Source of the DNA: Paenibacillus sp. FSL A5-0031
GTDB taxonomy: Bacteria > Bacillota > Bacilli > Paenibacillales > Paenibacillaceae
Assembly: GCF_001956295.1 (NCBI RefSeq)
Contig: NZ_MRTD01000031.1
Coordinates: forward strand, 1-64,000
DNA: 64,000 nt
Direction of reading: 5' to 3'
Shown: piece by piece, positions 23,862-31,979 of the stretch
Numbering within the stretch: position 1 is the stretch's first letter
Layout: every line of letters begins with the position of its first letter
Notes under the pieces: model-generated
The model's input: the letters and a program-made list of their open reading frames with translations, nothing else
What the model was told of the DNA's origin: nothing
The model's database searches: none
Position numbers and translations under genes: made by a program

Positions 23862-25877
23862 TTACCAGCTCAGCGACCCGAGCAGTCCTTCAATTAGTTG
23901 GACAACGCCGAGGCTCCATCTCGTGCGTTTATCCTCTGGCAGCTGAGCCTGCATGTAGTTGTTAATGAGCTTATTATCAAGCACATTGCTGTTGTTTGGG
24001 TCAACGACCGCCCATTCAAGCGGAGCGGAATGCAGCTGTTTATATTGCATATGGGATTCCTGAGTATCCCAAATCTTTGTTATTTTGGTGCCGTCAGTAA
24101 ACTTCATCAACACTTTTATCTCGCCATTGCTGCCGCCGTTTTTCTTAACGAGTACAACAGATTCATACATCTCAGCACCATCTTGAGTGACTGGGCGTAC
24201 ATGAATCGATTCGATCGAAAAGTCGGCCATTTTGTTGCCGTAGACATATTGGCTGAAATAATCATTCCATTTCGTTTTTGTTACCTGTTCGACTACACGC
24301 TGGAAGTCTGCTGTCGATGGATGCTTGAACTTATACTTCTGAAAGTAGGTTCGCAATATTTTTTGCATCGTTCTGGAGCCGACCTGATTCTCGATGCCAA
24401 TGAGCACCAGCTTTGCCCTCAGATATACATTCTCGGCATATTGCGAGTGGCTGGTGTATGACCAAGATTGCTGCTTGAGCGGAGCAGGGTTGGTCATATA
24501 GCTCGCTTCCATGCGCAAATTCGGCTCCAAGCCGTATGCCGTCTCCATTACTTTATCCTCGGCATAGGACGTAAACCCCTCGTCCAGCCATGCCTCCTCG
24601 AATTCATTAGAGGCGACCATTCCGTACCAATATTGATGGCCAATCTCATGCACGACCGTACGTTCAAGATCGTAGCCTGGGTTATCATTTTCTGCAGCGA
24701 AAGCGGTTATAAGTGTTGGATACTCCATGCCGCCAGCACCGTTCGCTCCTTTGGGCGGAACGACGATCGACAGCGTACTGTAAGGATATTCTCCATACCA
24801 CTTGGCGTAGCTTGAGAGTGCGGATTTGGCTGCATGCATGTAGCGGTCTTTAAGGTCAGCATGCGCAGGATCAAGATACAGCTTAATGCGTACACCGGGA
24901 ATGCCGGTATCTGAATAAGCAGTCTCTTCATAAACGAAGTCTGGGGAGGCCGACCAAGCAAAATCATGAATATCATCAGCATAAAACTGGTAAATCTTTG
25001 TTTCTTCCTTGATCTCGATAGGCTTTGTTTGGAAGCCCGTTGCAGCGACGGTGTAGTTCTCAGGCACATTAATCCGAACGCTGTATATGCCAAAGTCGCT
25101 GTAGAACTCAGAATTGCCATGATACTGATGGACATTCCAGCCCTCAGCTGTAAGTCCGCGCATGCCGGCTGTCTCATATACAGCGAGCTTTGGAAACCAC
25201 TGCCCAGCCATCACGAAGTTGCCGGAATAGCCCATTCTTGCGAATACCTCTGGGAGCTTCACCTCGTAGCTCATTCGCAGCGTTACGGAGGTGCCTGGAG
25301 CGATAGGCTCAGGCAAGCGGATTTTGGCCAATGTAAAGTCATTGGCATTGTCATCGTCAGGTTGTACATATTGAAGACGTGGCAGAAGGCTTTCGCCGTT
25401 CAGTGTTTCTAGCGTAAGCAGGTTCATATAGCCTTGGCTATTGGTTGTTGCTTTGTCCTGGCGCAGCTTGCCGCCGGATTCTTTCATAAACGTGGTTTTG
25501 CTCGATTGAAAGGCGTTCGGGTACAGATGGAAATAGAGCTCGGACACTGTTTTTTTGCCAGGGTTAGTCCAAGTTACGGTTTGCTCACCGTTCAGCTGCT
25601 TTGCATCATTCGTTAAATGCACGTTGATATGGTACTCAACGACACGTTTGCTCAGCTCTTGCGGTTTAGGTGTGATGACCGTATTCGGCTCCTGCACGGC
25701 AGGCGGCTTGACCGACTTTTGGGCAGGCGCTAGTGCTTGCTTGGCGTTAGCGGCGGGGGCGAAAGCATAAGTATATTGGGATTGCCAAGCAGTCCCGAAG
25801 TCATGCTGCATCGATATACCGAGCAGCGCGACTGCGAGTATTACGAGTAAAATTCGTTTGAAATAGCGTGGAGTCAT
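23862..25877 (-). CDS. Membrane-anchored M1-family zinc metallopeptidase
   Basis: 671 residues from ATG 25877, which follows GGGAGGG by 9 nt. One N-terminal membrane segment (YFKRILLVILAVALLGIS), then a low-complexity Ala/Pro/Lys linker and the M1 N-terminal beta domain. The catalytic domain has GGMEYP in place of the aminopeptidase GAMEN motif and the zinc site HEIGH at 410-414 with Glu433 (WLDEGFTSYAE), giving exact HExxH-x18-E spacing. It probably trims peptides outside the cell. The Pro-rich linker suggests a wall-spanning location. It heads a two-gene unit with the membrane protein behind it. Confidence 0.9.
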   Translation of the reverse strand: MTPRYFKRILLVILAVALLGISMQHDFGTAWQSQYTYAFAPAANAKQALAPAQKSVKPPAVQEPNTVITPKPQELSKRVVEYHINVHLTNDAKQLNGEQTVTWTNPGKKTVSELYFHLYPNAFQSSKTTFMKESGGKLRQDKATTNSQGYMNLLTLETLNGESLLPRLQYVQPDDDNANDFTLAKIRLPEPIAPGTSVTLRMSYEVKLPEVFARMGYSGNFVMAGQWFPKLAVYETAGMRGLTAEGWNVHQYHGNSEFYSDFGIYSVRINVPENYTVAATGFQTKPIEIKEETKIYQFYADDIHDFAWSASPDFVYEETAYSDTGIPGVRIKLYLDPAHADLKDRYMHAAKSALSSYAKWYGEYPYSTLSIVVPPKGANGAGGMEYPTLITAFAAENDNPGYDLERTVVHEIGHQYWYGMVASNEFEEAWLDEGFTSYAEDKVMETAYGLEPNLRMEASYMTNPAPLKQQSWSYTSHSQYAENVYLRAKLVLIGIENQVGSRTMQKILRTYFQKYKFKHPSTADFQRVVEQVTKTKWNDYFSQYVYGNKMADFSIESIHVRPVTQDGAEMYESVVLVKKNGGSNGEIKVLMKFTDGTKITKIWDTQESHMQYKQLHSAPLEWAVVDPNNSNVLDNKLINNYMQAQLPEDKRTRWSLGVVQLIEGLLGSLSW

Positions 25878-25983
25878 TGAACGTTTCCCTCCCGTTGACA
25901 AGCATCTACAGCATGTATATGTTTGCTTTTCGATGATTATTAGCTAAAATGGAATTATTGTATCGGGGAAGGTGTGAATACGA

Positions 25984-26508
25984 ATGACGGAAGAACAAGG
26001 ACAGCCGGCTGAGCCGGTAAAGAAAGAAAAGAAATCACTGTCGCTCAACGTAGTGAGCAGCAAACAACATAAAGGTTTTGGAGCAGGAACGATCGATTTG
26101 AGCGCGGTATCCTGTGTTATTATTGATGATGGCGTTGCTTATATCGATGTTGGCGCTATGCATGCAAAGAGTAAAGTAGAGCGTGGCATTAAGTTTTCGC
26201 CTAACAAAGAGGATACTCCGAACGGTCGTCAATGCTGGATCGTATGGGTAGCGGTTGACCGCAATGAAGAAGGCTCCTATTATGCGGGCGCTACGGCATG
26301 CGAGATGCTGATTGATTCCGAGGCGCGTCGCGGGTGGAAGCTTCTCCCTGATCACGTGAACAAGCTGGATCAATCACTCAAACGCCGCTATAACTTGTCC
26401 GAGCTTGGCGATGTCGATAAATCGGCGCTTCGCAAGCTGCTTGTGGAGCATAATCTTGAGTGGTGGGATCGCTCCCCAGATGAGCTTAAGCAAGCTTTGA
26501 ACGTATAG
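25984..26508 (+). CDS. ywhD: YwhD-family protein
   Basis: 174 residues. It resembles B. subtilis YwhD in length and motifs: HKGFGAGTIDLSAVSCVIID, VGAMHAKSKVERGIKF, NGRQCWIVWVAVDR, YYAGATACEM and LDQSLKRRYN. The family has no known biochemical function. An added charged N-terminus (EEQGQPAEPVKKEKK) precedes the domain. In Bacillus ywhD lies close to pbpG, speE and speB; here they follow 10-17 kb later, so the neighbourhood is kept but has been expanded. GGGAAGG lies before ATG 25984. Confidence 0.85.
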   Translation: MTEEQGQPAEPVKKEKKSLSLNVVSSKQHKGFGAGTIDLSAVSCVIIDDGVAYIDVGAMHAKSKVERGIKFSPNKEDTPNGRQCWIVWVAVDRNEEGSYYAGATACEMLIDSEARRGWKLLPDHVNKLDQSLKRRYNLSELGDVDKSALRKLLVEHNLEWWDRSPDELKQALNV

Positions 26509-26558
26509 CAGCTGGCGTTATTAGCAGCAGATTGAGTTTATTGTGAATTTTGAATGAG

Positions 26559-26603
26559 AACCTCATCGTTCGTAGGCTAGTCCTATCGAATGATGAGGTT
26601 TTC
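26559..26603 (+). terminator. Terminator of ywhD
   Basis: AACCTCATCGTTCG and TCGAATGATGAGGTT (26559-26572, 26586-26600) form a stem of about 13 bp with a short T-run. Confidence 0.75.
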
Positions 26604-26607
26604 CGCG

Positions 26608-26635
26608 TTGATAGAGGCTGTTAAAGCATTATAAA
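26608..26635 (+). promoter_or_regulatory. Sigma-A-type promoter of the ECF sigma operon
   Basis: TTGATA (26608-26613), a 16-nt spacer and TATAAA (26630-26635). The start would lie near 26642, about 50 nt before the ribosome-binding site. I found no convincing AAC/CGT-type ECF promoter for autoregulation. Confidence 0.5.
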
Positions 26636-26708
26636 AACTTTTTTGGCAGCAAGTGCAGGGTATGCGGGACAAGCTGGCGTCTATTAGATTGGGAAGGAGG
26701 GGAGCGAC

Positions 26709-27266
26709 ATTCAAGACGAGGATTGGATCAGAGAGGTACAGAAGGGCGGGCCCGAGCATTTTGGCCCTTTTGTACAGGCATATGGTCCTTATATATATAG
26801 AACAGTCTTCGCAGTGCTTCGTTCACCGCATGATGCGGAGGATATTACACAGGAAGTGCTGCTGCAAATTTATCGCTCCCTTCCGGATTGTCGATTGGAT
26901 GGGCTCAAAACATGGATTACCCGTATTGCCGTCAATCGAGCGATCGATTTCAAACGCAGCCGTGCACGAAAGCCAGAGGAGCTAATGGATAGCGAAGCGA
27001 TGTCTGAAAGAGTACATGAAGAACTTGTGTCTGCTCCTGCTGCAGAAACATTAGCCATCGAACAGGCGGATAGGCAGCAGATTCGAGAGCGAGTTGATGA
27101 AATGCCGGAAAACTATCGTGAAGTCATAACCGCTTATTATATGGAAGACAAGTCATATGAACAAATCGCAGCCGAAACTGGACTTGAACGCAAAAGCGTA
27201 GAGTCCCGGCTGTACCGTGCAAGAGGCTGGATGAAGCGCCATTTTCGGAAGGAGGACTTCGAATGA
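26709..27266 (+). CDS. ECF-family RNA polymerase sigma factor with an ATT start codon
   Basis: 185 residues if translation begins at ATT 26709. The frame is open from TAG 26685-26687 and has no ATG, GTG, TTG or CTG before GTG 26814. The sequence between them (DEDWIREVQKGG, GPFVQAYGPYIYRTVFAVLR) is clearly the start of sigma region 2. AAGGAGGGG with GGAGG at 26696-26700 is ideally placed 8 nt before the ATT. Region 2 continues with DAEDITQEVLLQIYRSL and WITRIAVNRAIDFKRS; region 4 has MPENYREVITAYYMEDKSYEQIA and ERKSVESRLYRARGWMKR. The anti-sigma gene overlaps its stop by 4 bp. GTG 26814 would remove part of region 2 and has no ribosome-binding site. Confidence 0.85.
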   Translation: MQDEDWIREVQKGGPEHFGPFVQAYGPYIYRTVFAVLRSPHDAEDITQEVLLQIYRSLPDCRLDGLKTWITRIAVNRAIDFKRSRARKPEELMDSEAMSERVHEELVSAPAAETLAIEQADRQQIRERVDEMPENYREVITAYYMEDKSYEQIAAETGLERKSVESRLYRARGWMKRHFRKEDFE

Positions 27267-27826
27267 TGATTGAGCATATCTCTTCTGATCAAATGTCCCG
27301 TTACGTAAACGACAGACTGGTTGAGGCTGAGCGTATACCGATTGAGCAGCATTTGGCTGCTTGCGACTTCTGCTTGCAGCTGTTCGTCATTGCGATTGAA
27401 ACAGCTGAGGGCGAGATGCAGCGATCAGATTCGCATTTAACGACACAACTACCTAATATGGAGCAAATAGAGAAGCGTGTCGTGGAGCAATTGATGATGG
27501 AGCAGGAACATGATCATGAAGAAGCCGGGCCACATGTTGTGACGAGTACTATACAAGAGAAGCCTCGCCGTCTGCGGACATGGCTGCAGCATCCGGTAAC
27601 GCATTACACCATAGCTGCTTCGATTACGCTGCTGCTGCTTGCCAGCGGTACTTTTGCCTCCTTCTCACAGAAGCTGGCTCAGCTTGATATGAATGAGAAT
27701 AAACAGCAGGATATAAGGCCGAATCCACCAGCGGCGGCAGGTGGACATTCCGAATCTTGGTCAGACAGAATGGTTGATCAAACGGGGTCGTGGCTCGATG
27801 GCTTAAAAGCATCTCGATTTAGATAA
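27263..27826 (+). CDS. Membrane-bound anti-sigma factor with zinc-finger-like N-terminus
   Basis: 187 residues. The N-terminus has the zf-HC2/ZAS pattern (ISSDQMSRYVNDRL, then EQHLAACDFC with His-x3-Cys-x2-Cys). One membrane helix lies at ~118-138 (YTIAASITLLLLASGTFASF), and a short extracytoplasmic tail ends the protein. Such proteins hold their ECF sigma factor at the membrane until an outside signal arrives. The start overlaps the sigma stop as ATGA, with GGAGG 7 nt before it, so the two products are coupled. The signal is unknown; the two following membrane-protein genes are candidates for sensing or target functions. Confidence 0.88.
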   Translation: MMIEHISSDQMSRYVNDRLVEAERIPIEQHLAACDFCLQLFVIAIETAEGEMQRSDSHLTTQLPNMEQIEKRVVEQLMMEQEHDHEEAGPHVVTSTIQEKPRRLRTWLQHPVTHYTIAASITLLLLASGTFASFSQKLAQLDMNENKQQDIRPNPPAAAGGHSESWSDRMVDQTGSWLDGLKASRFR

Positions 27827-27857
27827 ATGAAAAACGATGATAGAAGGGAATGAATCA

Positions 27858-29036
27858 ATGATGAATAAAAGCCCGTTAGCGGCGTTCTTTCTTTCTTTTT
27901 TACCTGGCGTAGGACATGCCTATGCTGGTCGCCCAGTACGTGCGGTTTTGTACGGGGGAGCTTTCTTTGGTTCGATAGGATTGTGTATGCTATTTGGATT
28001 AATGGGCGGGTATATGGAGGATACAGTTTATATCTTTTTGTTCTTTATAGCTGCGATGGCTGGAATCATTAATATGATTGATATGGTCATCTTCCTGCTG
28101 TTAGGCAAGGGATTGCCGTCAGGCGCTGCTAACCAGCATCCATTCGAGCATCCTGCGGATCATTTCTCGCCAGGCTTTGTTCCTTTGGAGCAGGAGCGCC
28201 AGCGCGAGAAGTCGCGGACGATCATGTTCTCGCTGATTCCGGGTCTAGGGCATATGAATATGGGGCTTATGCAGCGGGGCATTACCTTCCTCATTTCCTT
28301 CATTGGCTGGTTTGCGATTATCGTCTTCTTAGGCACGATAACGCACAGGGCAGAGCTGCTCGTGTTTCTTTTGGCGCTTCCTGTTATTTGGATATACAGC
28401 ATGTTTGACGCAATCAGCCAGCTGCATGCCAAGCAGCGCGGGGAGCATGTGGCGGACCGTGCTATATTTGAGGATATGGAATCGTATATCGCCTCTGGGC
28501 GTAAAAGCAAAGTGCTGGCTATCGCGTTAGCTATTTTTCCAGGTGCAGGACATCTGTATCTAGGTTTGCAAAAACGCGGCCTGCAGCTAATGGGTGGTTT
28601 TCTTCTCGCCGTCTATATTATGGACAATTTGCGCTTGTCGCTGTTTTTTTTCCTGCTTCCGCTGTTCTGGTGCTTTGCTTTCTTCGATGCGCTGCAGCAG
28701 ACATCTCGTTATGAGCGTCAGGTGCTGACCGATGAACCGGTATTGACACAGCTTGTCCCTTATCAGCGCTGGTTTGGTTTTGGGCTGCTAGGATTCGGTG
28801 TTTATTACTTGCTCGATCGTGTAGCTGTAGAGGTTACTTCTCATTTCTCAAGGGAGCTTTATTCCCAATACATGCAAATTAAATATATGATACCAACGGC
28901 TGTTGTCGCATTTATTATGATTATTGTAGGCATGCGTCTAGCTTTCGGAAGCAAGGCATCTCCGGTAATGAGCAAAGGTAAACCGCCAGAGCTTCATAAG
29001 CCGGTGCCAAGAAAGTACGAGGAGGATTCGCATTGA
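27858..29036 (+). CDS. Polytopic membrane protein with three PGxGHxYxG-type repeats
   Basis: 392 residues. The same unit occurs three times, at about residues 13-27, 125-140 and 232-246: FLPGVGHAYAGRPVRA, LIPGLGHMNMGLMQRG and IFPGAGHLYLGLQKRG. Each is followed by one or two hydrophobic segments. The motif is that of small TM2-like domains, so the protein looks like an internal triplication. About ten membrane segments in total. The RBS GAAGGGA is 9 nt before ATG 27858. Function is unknown. It is part of the ECF sigma operon and overlaps the next gene by 4 bp (TTGA). Confidence 0.8.
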   Translation: MMNKSPLAAFFLSFLPGVGHAYAGRPVRAVLYGGAFFGSIGLCMLFGLMGGYMEDTVYIFLFFIAAMAGIINMIDMVIFLLLGKGLPSGAANQHPFEHPADHFSPGFVPLEQERQREKSRTIMFSLIPGLGHMNMGLMQRGITFLISFIGWFAIIVFLGTITHRAELLVFLLALPVIWIYSMFDAISQLHAKQRGEHVADRAIFEDMESYIASGRKSKVLAIALAIFPGAGHLYLGLQKRGLQLMGGFLLAVYIMDNLRLSLFFFLLPLFWCFAFFDALQQTSRYERQVLTDEPVLTQLVPYQRWFGFGLLGFGVYYLLDRVAVEVTSHFSRELYSQYMQIKYMIPTAVVAFIMIIVGMRLAFGSKASPVMSKGKPPELHKPVPRKYEEDSH

Positions 29037-29722
29037 ACACCAACACGGTAAATATGGCTGAACCGTCTGTCAATCAACCATCAGGCGTTCGCACTTGGCG
29101 CGTCGGCTCATTATCGATGGGCGTGACACTGATTCTCGTGGGGACAGCATTAGCTGTCTCTTTATGGCAGGACATGGAAGCCTTCGAGGTGCTTGTTTGG
29201 GTCGCGCCAGTCGTTTTCATTATGCTCGGAGCGGAGCTGCTGCTTTACTTGAAGTTTTCTAGCAGTGCGCGTACTATCGTTCGTTATGATTGGATGAGTG
29301 TCTTTTTTGTAGGAATGGTTGGAACCGCCAGTCTAGGGCTTGCTCTGCTCATGTCAACGGGCTTATTCGATGAGCTGCAGCGAGGGCTGCAAATGTCGCA
29401 GCGATCAGCCTTCGTGGAAACGAAGAAAATAGGGGTGCCTGCTGATATTAAGAAGATTGTTGTGCACACCTTGGATGGCGTGACGCTTGAGCATACGGAA
29501 ACACGCGAGCTTAAGCTGTTTGGCCAAATTCGTTATTGGTCATCCGAGAAGTATGAGCGATTGGACAATAAAATGCTGAAAACTGATGTTGTTGGCTCAA
29601 CAATGTATGTCATGGTTGGTTCCGTCGATCACCGGAACGGCGGCCTCATCTCAGACACGGTCAGCCCGGAGCTGACATTAATTGTACCGAAGGATGTAGA
29701 GGTCGTGAAACAGGGGCGTTAG
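29033..29722 (+). CDS. Membrane protein of the ECF sigma operon, LiaF-like layout
   Basis: 229 residues with three hydrophobic segments in the first 115 residues (MGVTLILVGTALAVSLW; VLVWVAPVVFIMLGAELLLY; VFFVGMVGTASLGLALLMS), then a beta-rich C-terminal domain (IKKIVVHTLDGVTLEHTETREL, GLISDTVSPELTLIVPKDVEVV). The general plan recalls LiaF/DUF4097-type envelope stress proteins, but I do not see a decisive motif. GAGGAGGATT precedes TTG 29033, which overlaps the previous stop. It ends the four-gene operon before a strong terminator. An envelope stress role is inferred from the operon. Confidence 0.75.
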   Translation: MNTNTVNMAEPSVNQPSGVRTWRVGSLSMGVTLILVGTALAVSLWQDMEAFEVLVWVAPVVFIMLGAELLLYLKFSSSARTIVRYDWMSVFFVGMVGTASLGLALLMSTGLFDELQRGLQMSQRSAFVETKKIGVPADIKKIVVHTLDGVTLEHTETRELKLFGQIRYWSSEKYERLDNKMLKTDVVGSTMYVMVGSVDHRNGGLISDTVSPELTLIVPKDVEVVKQGR

Positions 29723-29737
29723 TAGTGGAATTGGAAA

Positions 29738-29782
29738 AGCAGCTTGAAGCGGGATGTTCTCGCTTCAAGCTGCTTTTTTTAA
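29738..29782 (+). terminator. Strong terminator of the ECF sigma operon
   Basis: A perfect 14-bp stem (29738-29751 with 29761-29774), 9-nt loop and seven T. Confidence 0.93.
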
Positions 29783-29810
29783 TAGAGGGGATATGAGGAG
29801 ATGTCGTTCG

Positions 29811-30827
29811 TTACTGTACTTCGATGGGCAACTTACTCAACACCTCTTGAAGAGGAGCTAGGACACGATAGGAGCCGCGAAGAGGAACATAACCTAACTT
29901 GCGATTAATGCTGAGAATAGGTGCATTTGTTGAGTCATTATCTGTACGGATATATGCGGCTTGATGCTTCTGAGCAAGCTCAATCGCTTTGAGTTTTAAA
30001 GCAAAAGCAATCTTCCTGCCGCGATAAGCTCTGCTTACGCCGGTATATTCATGATACATCCCGTTTGTTTGTGGATTAAGCAGGACATTAGTAACCCCCA
30101 CGAAGCGGTCGCCGTCAGCAGCGATAATCACTTGCTCAGGCGCATAGCCGTCTACTTTCAAATTCCATTTGCGCCATTCGACGAAATCAGGAACTTCGCC
30201 AAGATAACCGGGGATGTCCACCAGTGTTTCTTTATAGATCTCATACAGCTTCTGTTCGCTTTCTTCACCGGGTTCATCGGCAAGCGTTAGGAAGCGCAGC
30301 GCCCCAAGGTCTGGCATGCTTGGAAATTGCGGTTGTTGCGCTCCATCATGTTCACCAAGTGTAAGGACGGACTGGAAGGCATGGCGTTCAATTACAAAAG
30401 CATGTCGCTTTGCAAACTGAATCGCGTCCTCATTATCGTCCCATACTTCAGTAATGAGCGTAGAAGCGCCGATTTTCAGAGCCCATTTACCAATGTGAGC
30501 TAATAGCAATTGGCCGATTCCCTGCTTGCGATAAGGCTCTGATACGACAAGCGTATTGCATAAATAGCCAGGCTCTGTCCAAGGCGCCCGCCACGTCCAG
30601 GCGTAGCCGACAATATCGCCTTGCTCATTTACTGCAACCTGCCGCTCGCGATCGTATCCGGCAAGCAGTCCGTTCTCATCCATCCATGTATGTCCAATCT
30701 CATAAAGCTTCTTATCTGCATCATGCAGGTTCTCAGCAGTCGTTGGTTCTGACCACACTTGATTAAGCAATTGTGCAAGCTGCTCGTAGTCCTCTGGCAG
30801 CTGCAAGGGGCGTAGTGTAATGGACAT
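29811..30827 (-). CDS. Tandem GNAT-domain acetyltransferase
   Basis: 338 residues from ATG 30827 (GAGGTGGGA precedes it). Two GNAT folds are joined in one chain. The first (~1-155) has VVSEPYRKQGIGQLLLAHI as motif A and EVWDDNEDAIQFAKRHAF as motif B. The second (~165-335) has YTGVSRAYRGRKIAFALKLK and RTDNDSTNAPILSINRKLGY. The second half keeps the R-x-x-G-x-A pattern in degenerate form (RGRKIA). Substrate unknown. It is monocistronic, transcribed away from the qox operon terminator region. Confidence 0.85.
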   Translation of the reverse strand: MSITLRPLQLPEDYEQLAQLLNQVWSEPTTAENLHDADKKLYEIGHTWMDENGLLAGYDRERQVAVNEQGDIVGYAWTWRAPWTEPGYLCNTLVVSEPYRKQGIGQLLLAHIGKWALKIGASTLITEVWDDNEDAIQFAKRHAFVIERHAFQSVLTLGEHDGAQQPQFPSMPDLGALRFLTLADEPGEESEQKLYEIYKETLVDIPGYLGEVPDFVEWRKWNLKVDGYAPEQVIIAADGDRFVGVTNVLLNPQTNGMYHEYTGVSRAYRGRKIAFALKLKAIELAQKHQAAYIRTDNDSTNAPILSINRKLGYVPLRGSYRVLAPLQEVLSKLPIEVQ

Positions 30828-30935
30828 GGCGTCCCACCTCATCTTTCGTTTCGGTATTCATATAAGATGATTATGGCACGGATGAAGCAGCCCTAGATAG
30901 GGAGAGTTTGACTATAAGCATTAAATAACAAACGA

Positions 30936-30978
30936 AAAAAAGCTGCGCCAAAGTCTGATAGACTTTAGCACAGCTTTA
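30936..30978 (-). terminator. Terminator of the qox operon
   Basis: A 17-bp stem with few mismatches (30939-30955 with 30961-30977), TGATA loop and a T-run on the minus strand. Confidence 0.9.
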
Positions 30979-30997
30979 TATTTATTCATATTGCCGA

Positions 30998-31336
30998 TTA
31001 TGAAGCGACGGCAACGGCATTGTAAGTCATAATCCATACAGAACCTGCGACGATCGTCAGCAATATAACGAGGCCGAATATAAGCGCCATCAGGTTGAAG
31101 CGAGGTTTCTCCTCATCCCGTATGTGCATAAAGAAGATAAGCTGAACAGCAAATTGCAGAACTGCCGTCACAAGGATGAGCAGGGTTGCAGCTTTTTTGC
31201 TGAGCAGGTCATTCATTACCACGACAAGCGGAATGATTGTCAGAATGATGGAGAATAGGAAGCCGATCACATAAGACTTCATCGATCCGCCGTGGGACCC
31301 GTGTGCGTCCTGCGAATGTGTGTTATGGTTTTCCAT
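30998..31336 (-). CDS. qoxD: Quinol oxidase subunit IV
   Basis: 112 residues with three membrane helices (YVIGFLFSIILTIIPLVVVM; AATLLILVTAVLQFAVQLIFFMHI; LMALIFGLVILLTIVAGSVWIM). The QLIFFMHI motif is typical of CyoD/QoxD-type subunit IV. A His-rich N-terminus (HNTHSQDAHGSHGG) echoes that of subunit III. Subunit IV is needed for assembly of the oxidase. The start is 1 bp after the qoxC stop, and a terminator follows, so it ends the operon. Confidence 0.9.
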   Translation of the reverse strand: MENHNTHSQDAHGSHGGSMKSYVIGFLFSIILTIIPLVVVMNDLLSKKAATLLILVTAVLQFAVQLIFFMHIRDEEKPRFNLMALIFGLVILLTIVAGSVWIMTYNAVAVAS

Positions 31337-31337
31337 C

Positions 31338-31979
31338 CTACATCACCCCCATCAAATAAACGATTGAGAATACGAAAATCCATACGACGTCCAAGAAATG
31401 CCAGTACAAGCTGATGATGCCTACTTTGCGCTTCGTAACGGGTGTAATGCCGCGGCGTCTAATCTGAAGAATTAGTGCAATCATCCAGACTAAGCCGAGC
31501 GATACGTGAAGTCCGTGTGTGCCGACGAGAACGAAGAAGGCTGACCAGTAGGCACTTGTTCCAATATTAGCGCCTTCGTGCACCAAATGCATGAACTCAT
31601 TTACTTCAAGATAGATAAATGAAGCGCCGAGCACTGCTGTAATGGCGAGCCAAAGAATAAGGCCGCGCTTGTTGCCTTTGTTCATTTCAAGAACGGCAAT
31701 ACCGCTTGTGAAGCTGCTTGTCAGTAGAATGAAGGTCGAAATAATAATACCGTTCATCTCAAGCAATTCGGCACCTGTCGGTCCGCCGTCTGTGTTGAGA
31801 CGGAGGACGACATAGGTTGCAAATAACGTACCGAACAAAATAACGTCGGTTATAAGAAACAGCCAGAAGCCGAACATTTTCATCGATTCTTGATCGTGAT
31901 GATCGTCATGGTGACCGCCGCCGTGTCCAGCGCCGTGTCCGCCATGCGCTCCAGCTGGAGTGGAAACTGCATGTGCCAT
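31338..31979 (-). CDS. qoxC: Quinol oxidase subunit III
   Basis: 213 residues with five membrane helices, the short CyoC/QoxC form of subunit III. Recognised by KMFGFWLFLITDVILFGTLFA, TYVVLRL, FVLVGTHGLHVSLGLVW and YWHFLDVVWIFVFSIVYLMG. The first ~30 residues are extremely rich in His and Gly (GAHGGHGAGHGGGHHDDHHD), possibly metal-binding or just a tolerated soluble tail. The ATG shares its A with the qoxB stop codon (TAATG), so translation is coupled. Confidence 0.93.
   Translation of the reverse strand: MAHAVSTPAGAHGGHGAGHGGGHHDDHHDQESMKMFGFWLFLITDVILFGTLFATYVVLRLNTDGGPTGAELLEMNGIIISTFILLTSSFTSGIAVLEMNKGNKRGLILWLAITAVLGASFIYLEVNEFMHLVHEGANIGTSAYWSAFFVLVGTHGLHVSLGLVWMIALILQIRRRGITPVTKRKVGIISLYWHFLDVVWIFVFSIVYLMGVM

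Noticed and set aside
26633..26682. Autoregulatory ECF promoter (AAAAACTT ... CGTCT)
   Set aside because: The two elements are 37 bp apart, far beyond the usual 15-17 bp.
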